46,830 nt of DNA from the NCBI GenBank assembly GCA_030267965.1, contig BRYA01000294.1:1-46830 (forward strand), read 5' to 3'. Source of the stretch: Triparma columacea (lineage: Eukaryota > Sar > Bolidophyceae > Parmales > Triparmaceae). Within the stretch, counting starts at the first letter, position 1; every line of letters starts with the position of its first letter. Position numbers and translations under genes: made by a program. The notes beneath the pieces were generated by a model. The model was not told the origin of the DNA. It saw nothing but the letters and a program-made list of their open reading frames with translations, and made no database searches. Positions 35,960 through 46,102 of this stretch are shown here, piece by piece.

Positions 35960-36278
35960 GGTTTCCCTGGGGCTTATTCGAGAAAAACTGGAGAAGAAAA
36001 AGGAGAGAAAAGGGTCGTACGCATAAAATAATGATGTGTTTGACTGTGTATAATTCAATACTCCTTATAACGTTCTTATAATCTCTCTTCTCCCTTCTCT
36101 CAGCAACACACCTCTCCGTTAAGAGCGAGTGGAAGTAACCCCTAACAGAAGTACTCTTCACTCCTCAGCGCTCTAACCTAGATTAAATTGAAGCTCTCGT
36201 TAACGCGGTGCGGAGGGTACCTTCGTATCTTATAAAGACGCGCGTAGTAAAGAGTTATGAGCATTCTTAACTCTGTCT

Positions 36279-36437
36279 CCTCATTAAAAGGCGTTAACAG
36301 AATGGGCCTTCCTCATAAAAAAGCGTTAACAGAATGGGCTTCCCTCATAAAAAGGCGTTAACAGAATGGGCTTTCCTCATAAAAGAGCGTTAACAGAATG
36401 GGCTTTCCTCATAAAAAGGCGTTAACAGAATGGGCCT
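36279..36437 (+). repeat. Tandem repeat, unit about 32 bp, five copies
   Basis: GCGTTAACAGAATGGGC followed by a TTCCTCATAAAAA-like half recurs five times at 30-33 bp spacing with few changes. Each unit contains the palindrome GTTAAC. Units are contiguous without variable spacers, so it is a minisatellite, not a CRISPR array. Confidence 0.9.
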
Positions 36438-36758
36438 TTATCTCACCGAACCCGAATCTCTCCGAACCCGAACCAGACAGGGAAGGGGAAGGGGAGGGAA
36501 GAAGAAGGGGAAGAAGGGGGAGAGGGACGGGAACGGGAAGAAACAGAAACAGAAGAAGAAGAAGAAAGGGAACAGGGACGACCGACACACCGAGAGGAGG
36601 AGGGGAGGGGAAGGGGAACAAAGCCAAAAGAGCCCTAACAGAATGGGTATGTAGAAGGGGGAGAGGGACGGGGACGGGAAGAAGAAGGAGAGACAGAGAC
36701 AGGGAGGGGAGGGGAGGGGACAGAGACACAGACCTCGAGAGGGGACGAGAGGGGAAGG

Positions 36759-36888
36759 GGAACAAAGCCATAAACACACATAAACATATAAACACACACT
36801 CTGATGAGTGGAGAGTGTCACAGAGTGTGTGTTTATATGTTTATGTGTGTTTAATGATGTTTCATACTGTATTATGGCTTTGTTCCTG
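36759..36888. repeat. Long inverted repeat (31-bp perfect arms, plus outer 15-bp arms)
   Basis: The inner arms 36772-36802 and 36822-36852 are perfect reverse complements over 31 bp with a 19-nt spacer. The outer arms 36759-36773 (GGAACAAAGCCATAA) and 36874-36888 (TTATGGCTTTGTTCC) are also perfect complements, so the structure would extrude as a long hairpin. Confidence 0.95.
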
Positions 36889-37424
36889 GCTCTGGTCTTG
36901 GCTCTGTCTTACATTAATGTGGATCCTGCTCTGAGGATCCTGGCTCTGTCTTGGCTCTGGCTGTCCGTGCTTTGGTTCCCCTTCTTATTCTTCTCTGTTG
37001 TTGTTGTTGCTCCTCCCTCCTCTCCCTCCTCTAACTGGCTCGGCTGGCTCGGCTGGCTCGGCTGGCTCGGCTCGACCATTTTTTGTCAAAAAAAACTCCC
37101 AATATCTTCCCAATTTCGCGATTATTTTTCAAATTGAATAGCTTACAATGACGCTCTCGACGATACGGTTCGAAGAGTATTCTCAAATCTACAATACGCG
37201 TGTATAGTGAAGAGTTATAGCAATCCCCCTGTGTGTCCTCCGAGCCTCGTCCTCCACAATTATATTTCCTCAGTCACTCAAGCTCGCCGTATCTCTTAAC
37301 CCTGATACCTCCACGCCTTTGAGTTAGAGTTACGTATGGGTTACGTATGGGTTACGTATATACATATTAAACGGAGCTTAAATTGAAGGGTTATAACGAG
37401 GTAGGGGGGGAGGAGGAGGAGGAT

Positions 37425-37560
37425 GATTGTTAGAGTTAGGGTTAAGTTAAGGGCACTGGGTTACAGGCGCTGAGGGTTAAAGCGCGCTGAGGGTTAGGGT
37501 TAGGGGCGCTGAGGAGCAAATACATTGGTTAGCGCGCTGACGTTAGAGCGCTGACGTTAG
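37425..37560 (+). repeat. Telomere-like TTAGGG and GCGCTGA repeat block
   Basis: GAGGGTTAGGGTTAGGGG at about 37488 is a short TTAGGG run. Around it are degenerate GGGTTA units and repeated GCGCTGA(G/C)G. It is interstitial, not a chromosome end. Confidence 0.7.
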
Positions 37561-37732
37561 AGAGTTGGGTTGGTGAGAGAAGGGAAGGGAGAGAGGAAGA
37601 GTAGAGGAGAGGAGAGACGTATCGTACATAAACCTTTACCTTTTTCAAATACAAAACTACTCTTTCAACCCCTAATCCTATTATTATTATTAACCTCCTA
37701 ACCTCCCCCTCCCCCCCGACCACCTTCAACAA

Positions 37733-39115
37733 GTCATCTTCTAACTTAACCGATAGTTCTCTCTCCCCCCCCCCACCTTTATTTAGTTCTCACCTAAACT
37801 CCATCCCGCATCCCGTCCTCCTTCTTCTTTCAAGTCCTTCATTAATCCCCCTAACCGCTTCCCTCAATACTTCATTCCTCCCTCCATTCCTAACCGTAGT
37901 CCTCATGCCTTTAGCAAGTCTCTCGCATACCCCAGTAAGCATGCCTAAAAACACCATCCCATCACCTATATCCTCAACCCTCATCCTAACAGAGTCATCA
38001 CCACCTTTCAATACTCCCTCACCTCCATCAACTTTACTAAAGTCGCTAGAGTCGGTAAACCCACCTTTAGCAGTAGCATCTTCAACTCTTCTCAGACACT
38101 CGTAAACATACTTTTTCTCCCTCCCCCACATCCCTAATCTTTTAAACCCCTCCTCTCCTCTAACGATAAAAATACACCCCCGTCTATCACATACGTCCCT
38201 ACCGGCACGACCGAGCATAGACTCTAATGCGTAACATGAATTAACACCGAATGTAAAAGGATCTTGAGAACACATTTTTAGGATGTAATTATGGTAGAGT
38301 GAATTAGGGGGGAAGGAAGGCATTAACGATAATAGTTGAGGGATGTAACGGGAACGTTGATTTGAGGTTGTTGTTGTGTTGTTTGATTGATGGGGAGGGG
38401 GGTAGGTTGGGAATGGTGAATTAGATGTGGGGGGAGGGAGTATATCATCCTCCTCCGAAATGCAGTATTCTGCTGTTATTGTGTCGACCATTTGGAGGAG
38501 TAAGGCATCTTGAGTTGAGGTTGGGACGAAGGAACATTGGGAGAGGACTTGGTTCTCGAAGGGGGTTAAGGTGGGGTTGGGGAGAGGGAGAGGGGAAGGG
38601 GTTAAGAGGAGACGGGAGAGGTAGAGGATCTGGAGGTAGGAGAGGAGGGAGGGAGGGAGGGAGGGGGTTAGAAAGAGAGAGAGGGGAGGTAGGTTGTAAA
38701 GAAGTTATGAGTTGGGGTATTGTAGGTTTTTGGAGCCAACGCAAGTCGTAGAACGACGCATGTGTGTTTTATGCAGCATGGGATGGTTTGGATGTGGTTT
38801 GTAGGTGGAAGTGAGGTGATGAATTTGCTCTTTTAAGGCAATTTGTGATATTTGATGCGCACTACGTAGTACACGAATAGTATAAGGTCTGAAATATACC
38901 CTAATAATGCAGTTCTACGCGTATATAGGTATAATATTTGTTAAGAGTAGCTAGATCGACATCAGCCAGAGACTCACTTTTGACAGGAATAGCCATGTAG
39001 GCGCCATTCTAATTCGATATTCGACCGTTCAATGTCTTCTAAATGTATGTAGTGTAAGTATTGTAGTCAAATAAGTTATATTGATTGATTTGGGAGTGGG
39101 ACTCCCAGAAAGTGG
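37733..39115 (-). pseudogene. Partial duplicate of the PI4K 5' region lacking the kinase domain (copy 2)
   Basis: This repeats 34565-35959 in the same orientation. The helical-domain exon (38629-37794) has exactly the same length, 836 nt, as in copy 1, with the same splice sites and an open frame. Its 233-aa core differs at about ten positions (for example ILKMCSQDPFTF instead of ILTMCSQDPFIF). The homology stops about 60 bp into the following intron, and no N-lobe or catalytic exon follows, so no kinase can be made. The promoter side and candidate first ATG (39007) are included, so a truncated transcript is possible. Preserved frame suggests a recent event, gene conversion, or a misassembled allele. 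Confidence 0.85.
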
Positions 39116-39141
39116 AAAATGGAGGGGAGTTCCTTTTTCAT

Positions 39142-40272
39142 TCACTTTTTTTTATTCCTACTATTCTTGCCCTTCTTGCCCTTCCTTCCCGTCGCAGCTG
39201 TTCCATCCTCTCTTCCCACCACCGTTGCCCCCGCCGCCGCTCCCCTCCCTGTCTTGTGCCTCCCCTTGACCATCGCCTCACTCTCCCCCTTCTCGTTCAG
39301 CGGTCCCGTGCATAGCACCTTGTGCTTCTTCCAGTGCTTGACCTGGCAATCCTTCGAGCAGTAGGCGACGTTGCGACAGGGACACATTAGGAGCTTGTCG
39401 CGTGACTTGGCGGTTAGAGCCTCGCAAACAAAGCAGCAGAAGGGACGGCCTTGAAGGTAATGTTTCGTGATGTTGGTGATTGTAGGATCTCGATCGGAAG
39501 GATGGTATAAATTGAATTTGTCTCGAACTACGTCAGAATCGGGCTTTCCGAGATGAAGAATTGTTGCGTACATCTTTATTGCGACATCTCTACTAAGAAT
39601 AGGGTGTTCTCCTTTGCACGCTGTGAGGCAGAAATTAAAGACAATATTCACGTCGTTGGAGGTTGGAATAGCACCGCGTGTGAGAAACAGCCTGCACATG
39701 TCGTGTGCTCCAAAAAAGAGAGTAAAAGCAAGTGGTGAAACAACATTTCCATCAGTGTCAACCACTGTCTTGTTCACATTTGCGCCATGATCGAGAAGTG
39801 CTATGGCCTGATCAATGTGTCCCACATTAGCAGCATGTATCAACAGGTTGGTAAAGTGTTCCAACAACCCTTCAATTTGTAGGTCCATATTAGGGTCAAG
39901 TCCATGTTCAATGAGCAATCTCAAGATTGTTGAATTGTCACTTTTCTTCATTGATATATTTGCGGCAAAGTACATGGCTTCCTTGTTGTTGAAACCGGCG
40001 TCTAAAGTAAACTTGACCATCTCAACATTATCGTGATATGAGGCCATATAGAGGACTGAAACTAGCATAGTCCCTTCTCTGTCTGTATGAACGCCTAACA
40101 AAGCCTCAGGACCATGTTCCTTGGCATACCCCTTGACGAGATCCCAGTCTTGGTCCCAAGCCCAGTCTATGCAGCACTGCTGACCGTCTGTCAAATTGTC
40201 CTTACTATGTACTGTCGCATTTGTGGTCTCTGATGAATTGTGTGACGATGGTACCTCTGATTGCGAATTCAT
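39142..40272 (-). CDS. Ankyrin-repeat protein with MYND zinc finger, 376 aa
   Basis: A single exon. The N-terminal two thirds hold ankyrin-like repeats (TILRLLIEHGLDPNMD; NLLIHAANVGHIDQAIALLDHGANVN read as two blocks; LAFTLFFGAHDMCRLFLTRG). At about residues 280-321 is a MYND zinc finger: CFVC, then CPC, YCSKDCQ, HWKKHKVLC, giving the Cys/His ligands for two zincs. The tail is Lys/Gly-rich, resembling a nuclear localisation region. ANK-MYND proteins mediate protein-protein contacts, often in transcription or cilia, so function is only broadly inferred. The stop codon lies 27 bp from the edge of the duplicated PI4K block. Confidence 0.9.
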   Translation of the reverse strand: MNSQSEVPSSHNSSETTNATVHSKDNLTDGQQCCIDWAWDQDWDLVKGYAKEHGPEALLGVHTDREGTMLVSVLYMASYHDNVEMVKFTLDAGFNNKEAMYFAANISMKKSDNSTILRLLIEHGLDPNMDLQIEGLLEHFTNLLIHAANVGHIDQAIALLDHGANVNKTVVDTDGNVVSPLAFTLFFGAHDMCRLFLTRGAIPTSNDVNIVFNFCLTACKGEHPILSRDVAIKMYATILHLGKPDSDVVRDKFNLYHPSDRDPTITNITKHYLQGRPFCCFVCEALTAKSRDKLLMCPCRNVAYCSKDCQVKHWKKHKVLCTGPLNEKGESEAMVKGRHKTGRGAAAGATVVGREDGTAATGRKGKKGKNSRNKKK

Positions 40273-40483
40273 TTTTGAGCGAACCTATCCCGAATGTAAG
40301 TTTATAGCGGCAAATTACGATGTGAAAGTGATCAAGAAAGCCTTGACAGTACTCAACGCAGGCAGAAGTGTCGTGTAGGTGCTAAAATTGGAGTCCCCTC
40401 TGAGAAAGTTTCTTCTTAGGGGTCGGCCGCGGGCCGACCAAAGACAGCCAAATTAGCCATTAGTTTTAAAGGCCCATTAAACA
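40273..40483. promoter_or_regulatory. Divergent ANK-MYND / PPAT promoter with palindrome
   Basis: There are 211 bp between opposed starts. At 40421-40439 the arms GGTCGGCC and GGCCGACC flank GCG, 44 bp before the PPAT ATG. This is a candidate dimeric factor site or mRNA leader hairpin. It is GC-rich within AT-rich surroundings. Confidence 0.5.
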
Positions 40484-43010
40484 ATGTGCGGAATCATTGG
40501 TTTACTTCTTGCTGATGCTGATGAGAATGTAAGTACTATTAACGCTATAAACATCATTTCTAGACTTATATAGTGAATATAACCCTTAAAAATACACATA
40601 TCCATATCTGAGAAATCTGTCGAGATATGCACTTTGAGATACCATTCCAACACTTTATATACACACAAATTGATATCTGTGGGGTTTATATTGCTAGATG
40701 TATACATAATTACACACACACGCCTACACACCCCCCACCCCCCCCCACATACACAATTAAAACATGTGACATCTATCACTCACATCGCAACTTCACCCAC
40801 AACAAACTTCACCCACAACACTTACTAACACCACAATAAATAACACCTCCCCAACCAACACATCACCAAATAACACCCCCCCAAACAACACCTCGCCAAA
40901 TAACAGGTAAACCAAATGCTCTTTGATGGACTAACCGTCCTACAACACCGCGGCCAAGACGCAGCAGGAATAGTAACCTCCTCCAACAAGCGTCTCCACC
41001 TCCGCAAGGACAACGGCCTCGTCAAGGACGTCTTCCAGCAGCACCACATGATGGACCTCACAGGACACATGGGAATCGCACACTGCAGGTACCCAACTGC
41101 GGGAAGCAGCAGGTGAGAATTGGAGATGGGAGATGGGAGATGGGAGATAGGAGATAGGAGATCGAAGATGGGAGATGGTAGATAAAAGATGGAAGATGAG
41201 AGACCGTGGAACAGAGGTCACGTTATTATCCCACAACAACCCATCACATACAACAAACCCATCACATACAACAAACCCATCACATACAACACACCCATCC
41301 CAAAACCAACCGTCCCAAAACCAACCATCAATCTGCCCGTTTTCCCATCCCCACCTACCCCCACCCCCACCCCCACCCTCACCCCCACCCCCACCCCCAC
41401 CCCCACCCCAGTTGTGCCGAAGCCCAACCCCTCTACACCAACTACCCATTTGGTATCAGCGTCGCCCACAACGGTAACCTCACCAACACCGACGTCCTCC
41501 GCGAGGCCGTCTCCGAGGATTGCCTCAGGCACGTCAACACAGACTCCGACTCTGAGCTCCTCCTCAACCTCTTTGCAGAGGAACTTACAAAGATCAGGAA
41601 CGTATCAGGGAACTTCGCAAAGACAATCTTCCAGGCAATGGAGGGTGTTATGAGGCAGTGCGAGGGCGGGTACAGCGGACTTTACATGATCAACGGGGTT
41701 GGGATGGTGGGATTCAGGGACCCTAACGGTATCAGGCCTATCGTATTCGGAAGCAGACCTAGCAAGGAGGCCAAGGTGAGACGGAGTTACAAACCGACCA
41801 TGAGGAGGGGTTGCCGTATCAACCAACACACCGCAACTAACCCCCCCCTCCCCCCCCCCGGCTCTCCTCCTAGGTCACCTTCGACTCCGTCCCCGGAACC
41901 CCCCGCAAGATGTCCGCAGCCGACAAAACTCTCGACTACGTCATGGCGTCAGAGTCCGTCGCCATCGACACCCTCGGCTTCAAGCTCATCCGCGACATCA
42001 ACCCCGGAGAGTGCATCTTCATCTCCGCCATCGACGGCAACGTCCACACCAAGGTCTGCGCCCAGTCGCCCTCCCTCTCCCCCTGCATCTTCGAGTACGT
42101 ATACTTCGCACGCCCAGACTCGATAATGGACGGGAAGTCAGTCTACGAGACCCGGCTTAACATGGGTGCGAAGCTGGCTGTGCAGATAAAGGAGAGGTAC
42201 CCTGACCACGACATTGACGTAGTCATACCTATCCCTGACACCTCCAGGACCAGCGCCCTCCAGGCCGCGTACGTGCTGGGGAGACCGTTCAGGGAAGGGT
42301 TCATCAAGAACAGGTACATCGCAAGGACGTTCATCATGCCGGGACAGAAGGCTAGGAAGAAATCAGTACGCCTTAAACTCAACACCATCAACTCAGAGTT
42401 CGCAGGGAAGAACGTCCTCCTCGTCGACGACTCTATCGTTAGAGGCACAACTGCAACAGAGATCGTGCAAATGGCGAGGGACGCGGGGGCGAAGAAAGTC
42501 TACTTCACGAGCGCGGCACCACCGATTAGATACCCAAACATATACGGGATCGACATACCTACACAACACGAACTCGTTGCGTACGAAAGAACGGAGGAGG
42601 AAATCGCGGCCGTGCTTAAGTGCGATTGGGTTCTCTACCAGACCGTGTCTGACCTCGAAGAGTGCGTTAGGAGCGCGTCTAAGTTGGGACCGAATGGTGA
42701 TAAAATTGAAAGGTTTGATACCAGCTGCTTCAGCGGGGAGTACGTGACGGGGCAGAGGGTGGGGGATGAGTACTTTAAAAGACTACATGCTAAGAGGAAC
42801 GATAAGGCTAAACACGGTAACGGGGGGGTTGAAGGTACGGGTGGTAAGAAGAAAGTTTTGGAAGTACCGACGCTTGAGGTGGGGAGGATGGGGATAGAGG
42901 GGGGAGGGGGATGTGAAGGTATCGTTAATGATATTAGGATGGAGGGGAAAGGAGATGGGGGAAGCTGTGAAGCGATGGTTAATGATAGGAGGGAAAGCAT
43001 TACGAGGTAG
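40484..43010 (+). CDS. PPAT: Amidophosphoribosyltransferase, 583 aa
   Basis: Exons 40484-40528, 40907-41112, 41412-41775 and 41874-43010, all in phase. It catalyses the committed step of purine synthesis: PRPP plus glutamine to phosphoribosylamine. It begins [15 protein letters not shown]; Cys2 becomes the N-terminal nucleophile of the glutaminase domain. Other blocks are [39 protein letters not shown], and the PRPP loop [13 protein letters not shown] at about 386-398. The C-terminal 70 residues (Gly/Lys-rich, ending RRESITR) extend beyond the enzyme core. The first coding exon is only 45 nt and would be missed by frame-based calling. Introns 1 and 2 carry simple repeats. Confidence 0.96.
41113..41411 (+). 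repeat. PPAT intron 2 with three simple-repeat arrays
   Basis: Three arrays lie in succession: GAGATGG-type 7-mers (about 41124-41180), an 18-bp unit CCCATCACATACAACAAA x3 (about 41239-41298), and CCCCCA repeats (41355-41408) leading into the CAG acceptor. Confidence 0.85.
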
Positions 43011-43441
43011 ATGAAAGACTGGGAGAAAGAAAGAGAGAGAGAGGGGGAGGGGGTGGGAGAGAGAAAAGAGAAAGAGAAAGAGAGAGAGAGAGAAAGAAAG
43101 AGAGAGAGGAAAAGGGAGAGAAAGAAAAGGGATAAGAGGAATTTGAAGAGGGGTTTGAAGAGGGGTTCGGTAATTTTGAAAAGAAGGTTCGGAAAAAACG
43201 ACTGGAAACTGAGCGTAAATCAACCCTCCTAAGTTTGACTATGGGGGTTGCTCAAAGGCTAACAAGAGAAAAAGGGAGCCATAAAAACGAGGTCGGATTG
43301 AGAGAGGAATATAGGGGCATTTTAGGGTTTTATGAGAAAATGATTAGAACGCTTCTTTTGGCTTTGAGAAAGAAAGAAAGTGAAATTGAAGAGGAGCAGC
43401 TCGACGAAGGAAGACAAAGGCAGAAAAAGACCCAAAGAACA
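43011..43441 (+). other. Intergenic region with GA-rich low-complexity tract
   Basis: After the PPAT stop, about 43020-43140 is almost pure purine (GAGA/AAAGAG). The frame that opens at 43235 and continues into TRM13 is Lys/Glu-rich and does not match the TRM13 N-terminus, so I treat it as leader. No other gene is visible. Confidence 0.5.
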
Positions 43442-45235
43442 ATGGAAAATTCAAGTACGACTGCTGACCCTACACCTCCTCCAGGGTGGGATCGCTGTCA
43501 TAGTTACCATAAGCGTAAATGTGAGTGTATAAAATATACGTAAAACGATCTGAACAACGTTATTTTTCACCCCGACAACCAAGGGTCCCCTGGAAACCCC
43601 TAAAAATCTCGCCTACCCTAACGCATCTCACCTTCTCCCCTTCACCTCTCAATTAATTCAGCGCGTTTCTGCCGCATGCACCCCCTGCCAGGTTTGAACT
43701 ACTGCGGTACCCACCGTCCATCCTCATCTCTTTCCTCTCCCTTAACCTCTTCCTCCTCCTCCTCATCATCTCAATCAAAGTTAAACGAACGTGTTCCCTG
43801 CCCTCTCGATCCTAGTCACACTGTATTCAAGCACAAGCTAACCAGCCACTTAAAGAAGTGCCCCAAGGCCAAACTACAGCTGGAGTTAGAGTCACAACCT
43901 TACTACAAGAAAGGTTGTAACCGTCCTCCCCCCCCCGTTGGAGATGGTTTAGTGGAAGAACCATGGTCACTCGATGGTCCTTTAGGTGCACGTACCCTCG
44001 CAAATTCAATCGTCCTTGCCTTTGCTATTGTTTACCCAAAAGGTATCCCTCTCCTTGATTTATCTAACCAAGAGTTAGAGAAGGGGTTCGAGGACGCTAT
44101 GAGGAGAAGGATGGTACCGCTGGGGACGAGGAAACACGTGCTCCAACAAGCCAGCATACTGGGACACATGAGGAGGACGAAACTCTTACCAGGGTTCGAG
44201 GGGAAGGGGGGGGACAAGGGGAATTTTATTGATGTTGATACGGTCGTGGAAATGGGGGCTGGGAGAGGTATGCTAGGGTACGCTGTTGCTGGTGTTGCGG
44301 GTACGGGGGGTGGGGGGGAGGATGAGGAGGAGGTTGTACTTTGTCAGGAGATCTCGTCGGAGGGGGGAAGAAAGAGAAGGAAAGTTGAAGGGGGTGGCAT
44401 TGAACTATGCATGGTAGAAAGGGGGGGTACGAAAAGAAAGGCTGACACGAGGGTTAGGAACGACGTCGTTTACGAAAAGCATAAGGAAGAAGACGGGGGG
44501 GGAAAGGTTACCGACTATAGGTTCAACAGCGGGGGGATCACAAGCAAAAGGATCAGGTGCGATCTTGAGCACGTTAGGATGCAGGCGGTTGTTTCAGGGC
44601 TGGGGAGGGGGGGGGGAGTACTGGTGGTTGCGAAACACCTGTGCGGGCAGGGGACGGACCTAGCGCTAAGAGGGATCGGAGGACTTGAGGGGGAGGAAAG
44701 GGAGAGAGTTAAGGGGATCGTTATGGCCACGTGCTGCCATGGGGTGTGCGATATGGGGGCGATGGTGGGGGGGGAGTTTATGGAGGGTATTGTTAGGAAA
44801 GGGGGGTGGAAGGGAGGGTGGGGGGAAAGGGAGTTTCAACTTATTATGAAATGGACAGGGGCAACCACTAGCGAAGACGGGAATAGGAGGGGGGGGGAGG
44901 GTGGGGGGGAGAAAGGGTCGGAGGAGAAGGGCTCGGCCGGCGAGGCTCACACTGTACCCCCATCCGAAGGCAACCAGGACACGGTCAGGCTTGGGGCGGG
45001 GTCCGTGTGCGATCACCCCTCTGTAACCTTCACGAAGCAGCACCTAGGAAGGTGCGCGCAGAGGATCATCGACAAGTGCAGGGCCGAGTGGGTCAGGGAA
45101 GAGATGGGGTTCGAGGACGCAAAGGTGGTCTACTATGTAGGGGAGGACGTCACACCACAGAACGCACTCATCATAGGAACAAAAGGGGGGGGAGGGGGGG
45201 AGGGAAGGAAGGAGGGGGGGAGAGATCGAGCGTAA
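43442..45235 (+). CDS. TRM13: tRNA:m4X modification enzyme TRM13 (2'-O-methyltransferase), about 550 aa
   Basis: Exons 43442-43520 and 43662-45235 join in phase 1. TRM13 2'-O-methylates position 4 of certain tRNAs. The CCCH-type finger is split by the intron (CHSYHKRK then SRFCRMHPLPGLNYCGTH). A CHHC U11-48K-type finger follows: VPCPLDPSHTV, LTSHLKKCPKAK. The methyltransferase domain shows SAM motif VVEMGAGRGMLG near residue 223, VAKHLCGQGTDLALR, and the family CCHG motif near 381 (ATCCHGVCDMGA). Gly/Glu-rich insertions lengthen the protein. The ATG at 43442 gives MENSSTTADPTPPPGWDRC; an in-frame ATG at 43235 would add 69 Lys/Glu-rich residues and is less likely. Confidence 0.9.
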
Positions 45236-45484
45236 GATCAGGGGATGTAGTTGTTTAGAAGACTGGGGGATGTGAAGTACGGTGGGGCTAACGTTTTGTT
45301 GACATTTTGTTAAGGTTGAAAACATGATTTGGTCCTAAATTTCGTTGATTTGCAATCCTTCCTCCCTCCCCCCACCCCCGATCCCCCCCTCACTACCGCA
45401 ACCTCCCTAAAATAATGGGAGTGAGGGGGGTTGCGTGAGTGGGTGCAGGCGCCAAGCTCTCAGTTGTCAGCTTAGTCGCTGCTG
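45236..45484. other. Convergent 3' region with G/C-rich inverted repeat
   Basis: It lies between the TRM13 stop and the stop of the minus-strand secreted protein. CCCCCCTCAC (about 45384) and GTGAGGGGGG (about 45421) can pair across about 27 nt. This may aid 3' end formation on both strands. Confidence 0.35.
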
Positions 45485-46102
45485 TCAGAGGAGTCGCTGT
45501 TCGTCAGGCCCAGTGAATTCCATGGCGCACGTACACGTGCAGTTGCCAGGAAAGTAACCCCACTGCCAGTTTTTAGCAGGGCCGGGGCCGCAGTTCCTCT
45601 TATAGACTCGGTTGAACTTAGCATCGTCGTTGTCTTCGTTCGCTGAGATCAGTTTGCTTTTGATAACAGAGCACTGCTTCGTCCTTGTGGTTCTCGTGCT
45701 AGCGATCGGGCCAGTTGCGTCCACACAGGTGGGAGTAGGCGCGGGAGTAGGAGTGGGGGCGGGAGTAGGAGTAGGGGCGGGAGTAAGAGTGGGCGCAGGC
45801 GTCGGGCTGTCAATGGGCCCAGTGAATTCCATGGCGCAGGTACAGGTGCAGTTGCCAGCAAAGTAACCCCACTGCCAGTTTTTAGCAGGGCCGGGGCCGC
45901 AGTTCCTCTTATAGACTCGGTTGAACTCATCTGCGTCGTCGTTGGCGTTCGCTAAGGTCAGGCTGCTGTGGACAACAGAGCACTGCTTTGTCTTTGTCGT
46001 ACTCGTGCTAGAGATCGGGTCAGGTGTGTCAAAACAATGATCGTCAGCAACAGTGGTGTAAGCCAGGAGGGCGAAGGTGAAAAATTTAAGTAGTAACTTC
46101 AT
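45485..46102 (-). CDS. Secreted two-repeat Cys-rich protein, 205 aa
   Basis: A single exon. Residues 1-20 are a signal peptide (MKLLLKFFTFALLAYTTVAD). Two copies of an approximately 70-residue module follow, separated by a (PT/PA)n linker. Each copy has KQCSV, FNRVYKRNCGPGPAKNWQWG (20 residues identical in both), and NCTCTCAMEFTGP, with six or so conserved cysteines and an NCT N-glycosylation sequon. The Pro/Thr linker resembles those joining domains in extracellular hydrolases and wall proteins. I recognise no known domain; an extracellular binding or structural module is inferred. DNA of the two copies is nearly identical over the core, so duplication was recent or is homogenised. Confidence 0.85.
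   Translation of the reverse strand: MKLLLKFFTFALLAYTTVADDHCFDTPDPISSTSTTKTKQCSVVHSSLTLANANDDADEFNRVYKRNCGPGPAKNWQWGYFAGNCTCTCAMEFTGPIDSPTPAPTLTPAPTPTPAPTPTPAPTPTCVDATGPIASTRTTRTKQCSVIKSKLISANEDNDDAKFNRVYKRNCGPGPAKNWQWGYFPGNCTCTCAMEFTGPDEQRLL

Larger units (their letters stand above)
35960..37732. other. Repeat-rich spacer between the two PI4K copies
   Basis: No credible gene is present. It contains a 32-bp tandem repeat (36279-36437), purine-rich low-complexity DNA (36475-36760), a long inverted repeat (36759-36888), a 9-bp tandem repeat CTGGCTCGG x4 (37035-37070), GTTACGTATGG repeats (about 37328-37360), and a TTAGGG/GCGCTGA-rich block (about 37425-37560). The longer readings here are low-complexity. 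Confidence 0.8.

Noticed and set aside
36279..36437. CRISPR-like repeat array
   Set aside because: Units are contiguous without unique spacers, and the context is nuclear eukaryotic DNA.
37488..37506. True telomere
   Set aside because: Only about two perfect TTAGGG units, with genes continuing on both sides.
43235..43441. N-terminal extension of TRM13 from an in-frame upstream ATG
   Set aside because: Lys/Glu-rich, follows a purine tract, and unlike TRM13 N-termini; ATG 43442 places the zinc finger normally.
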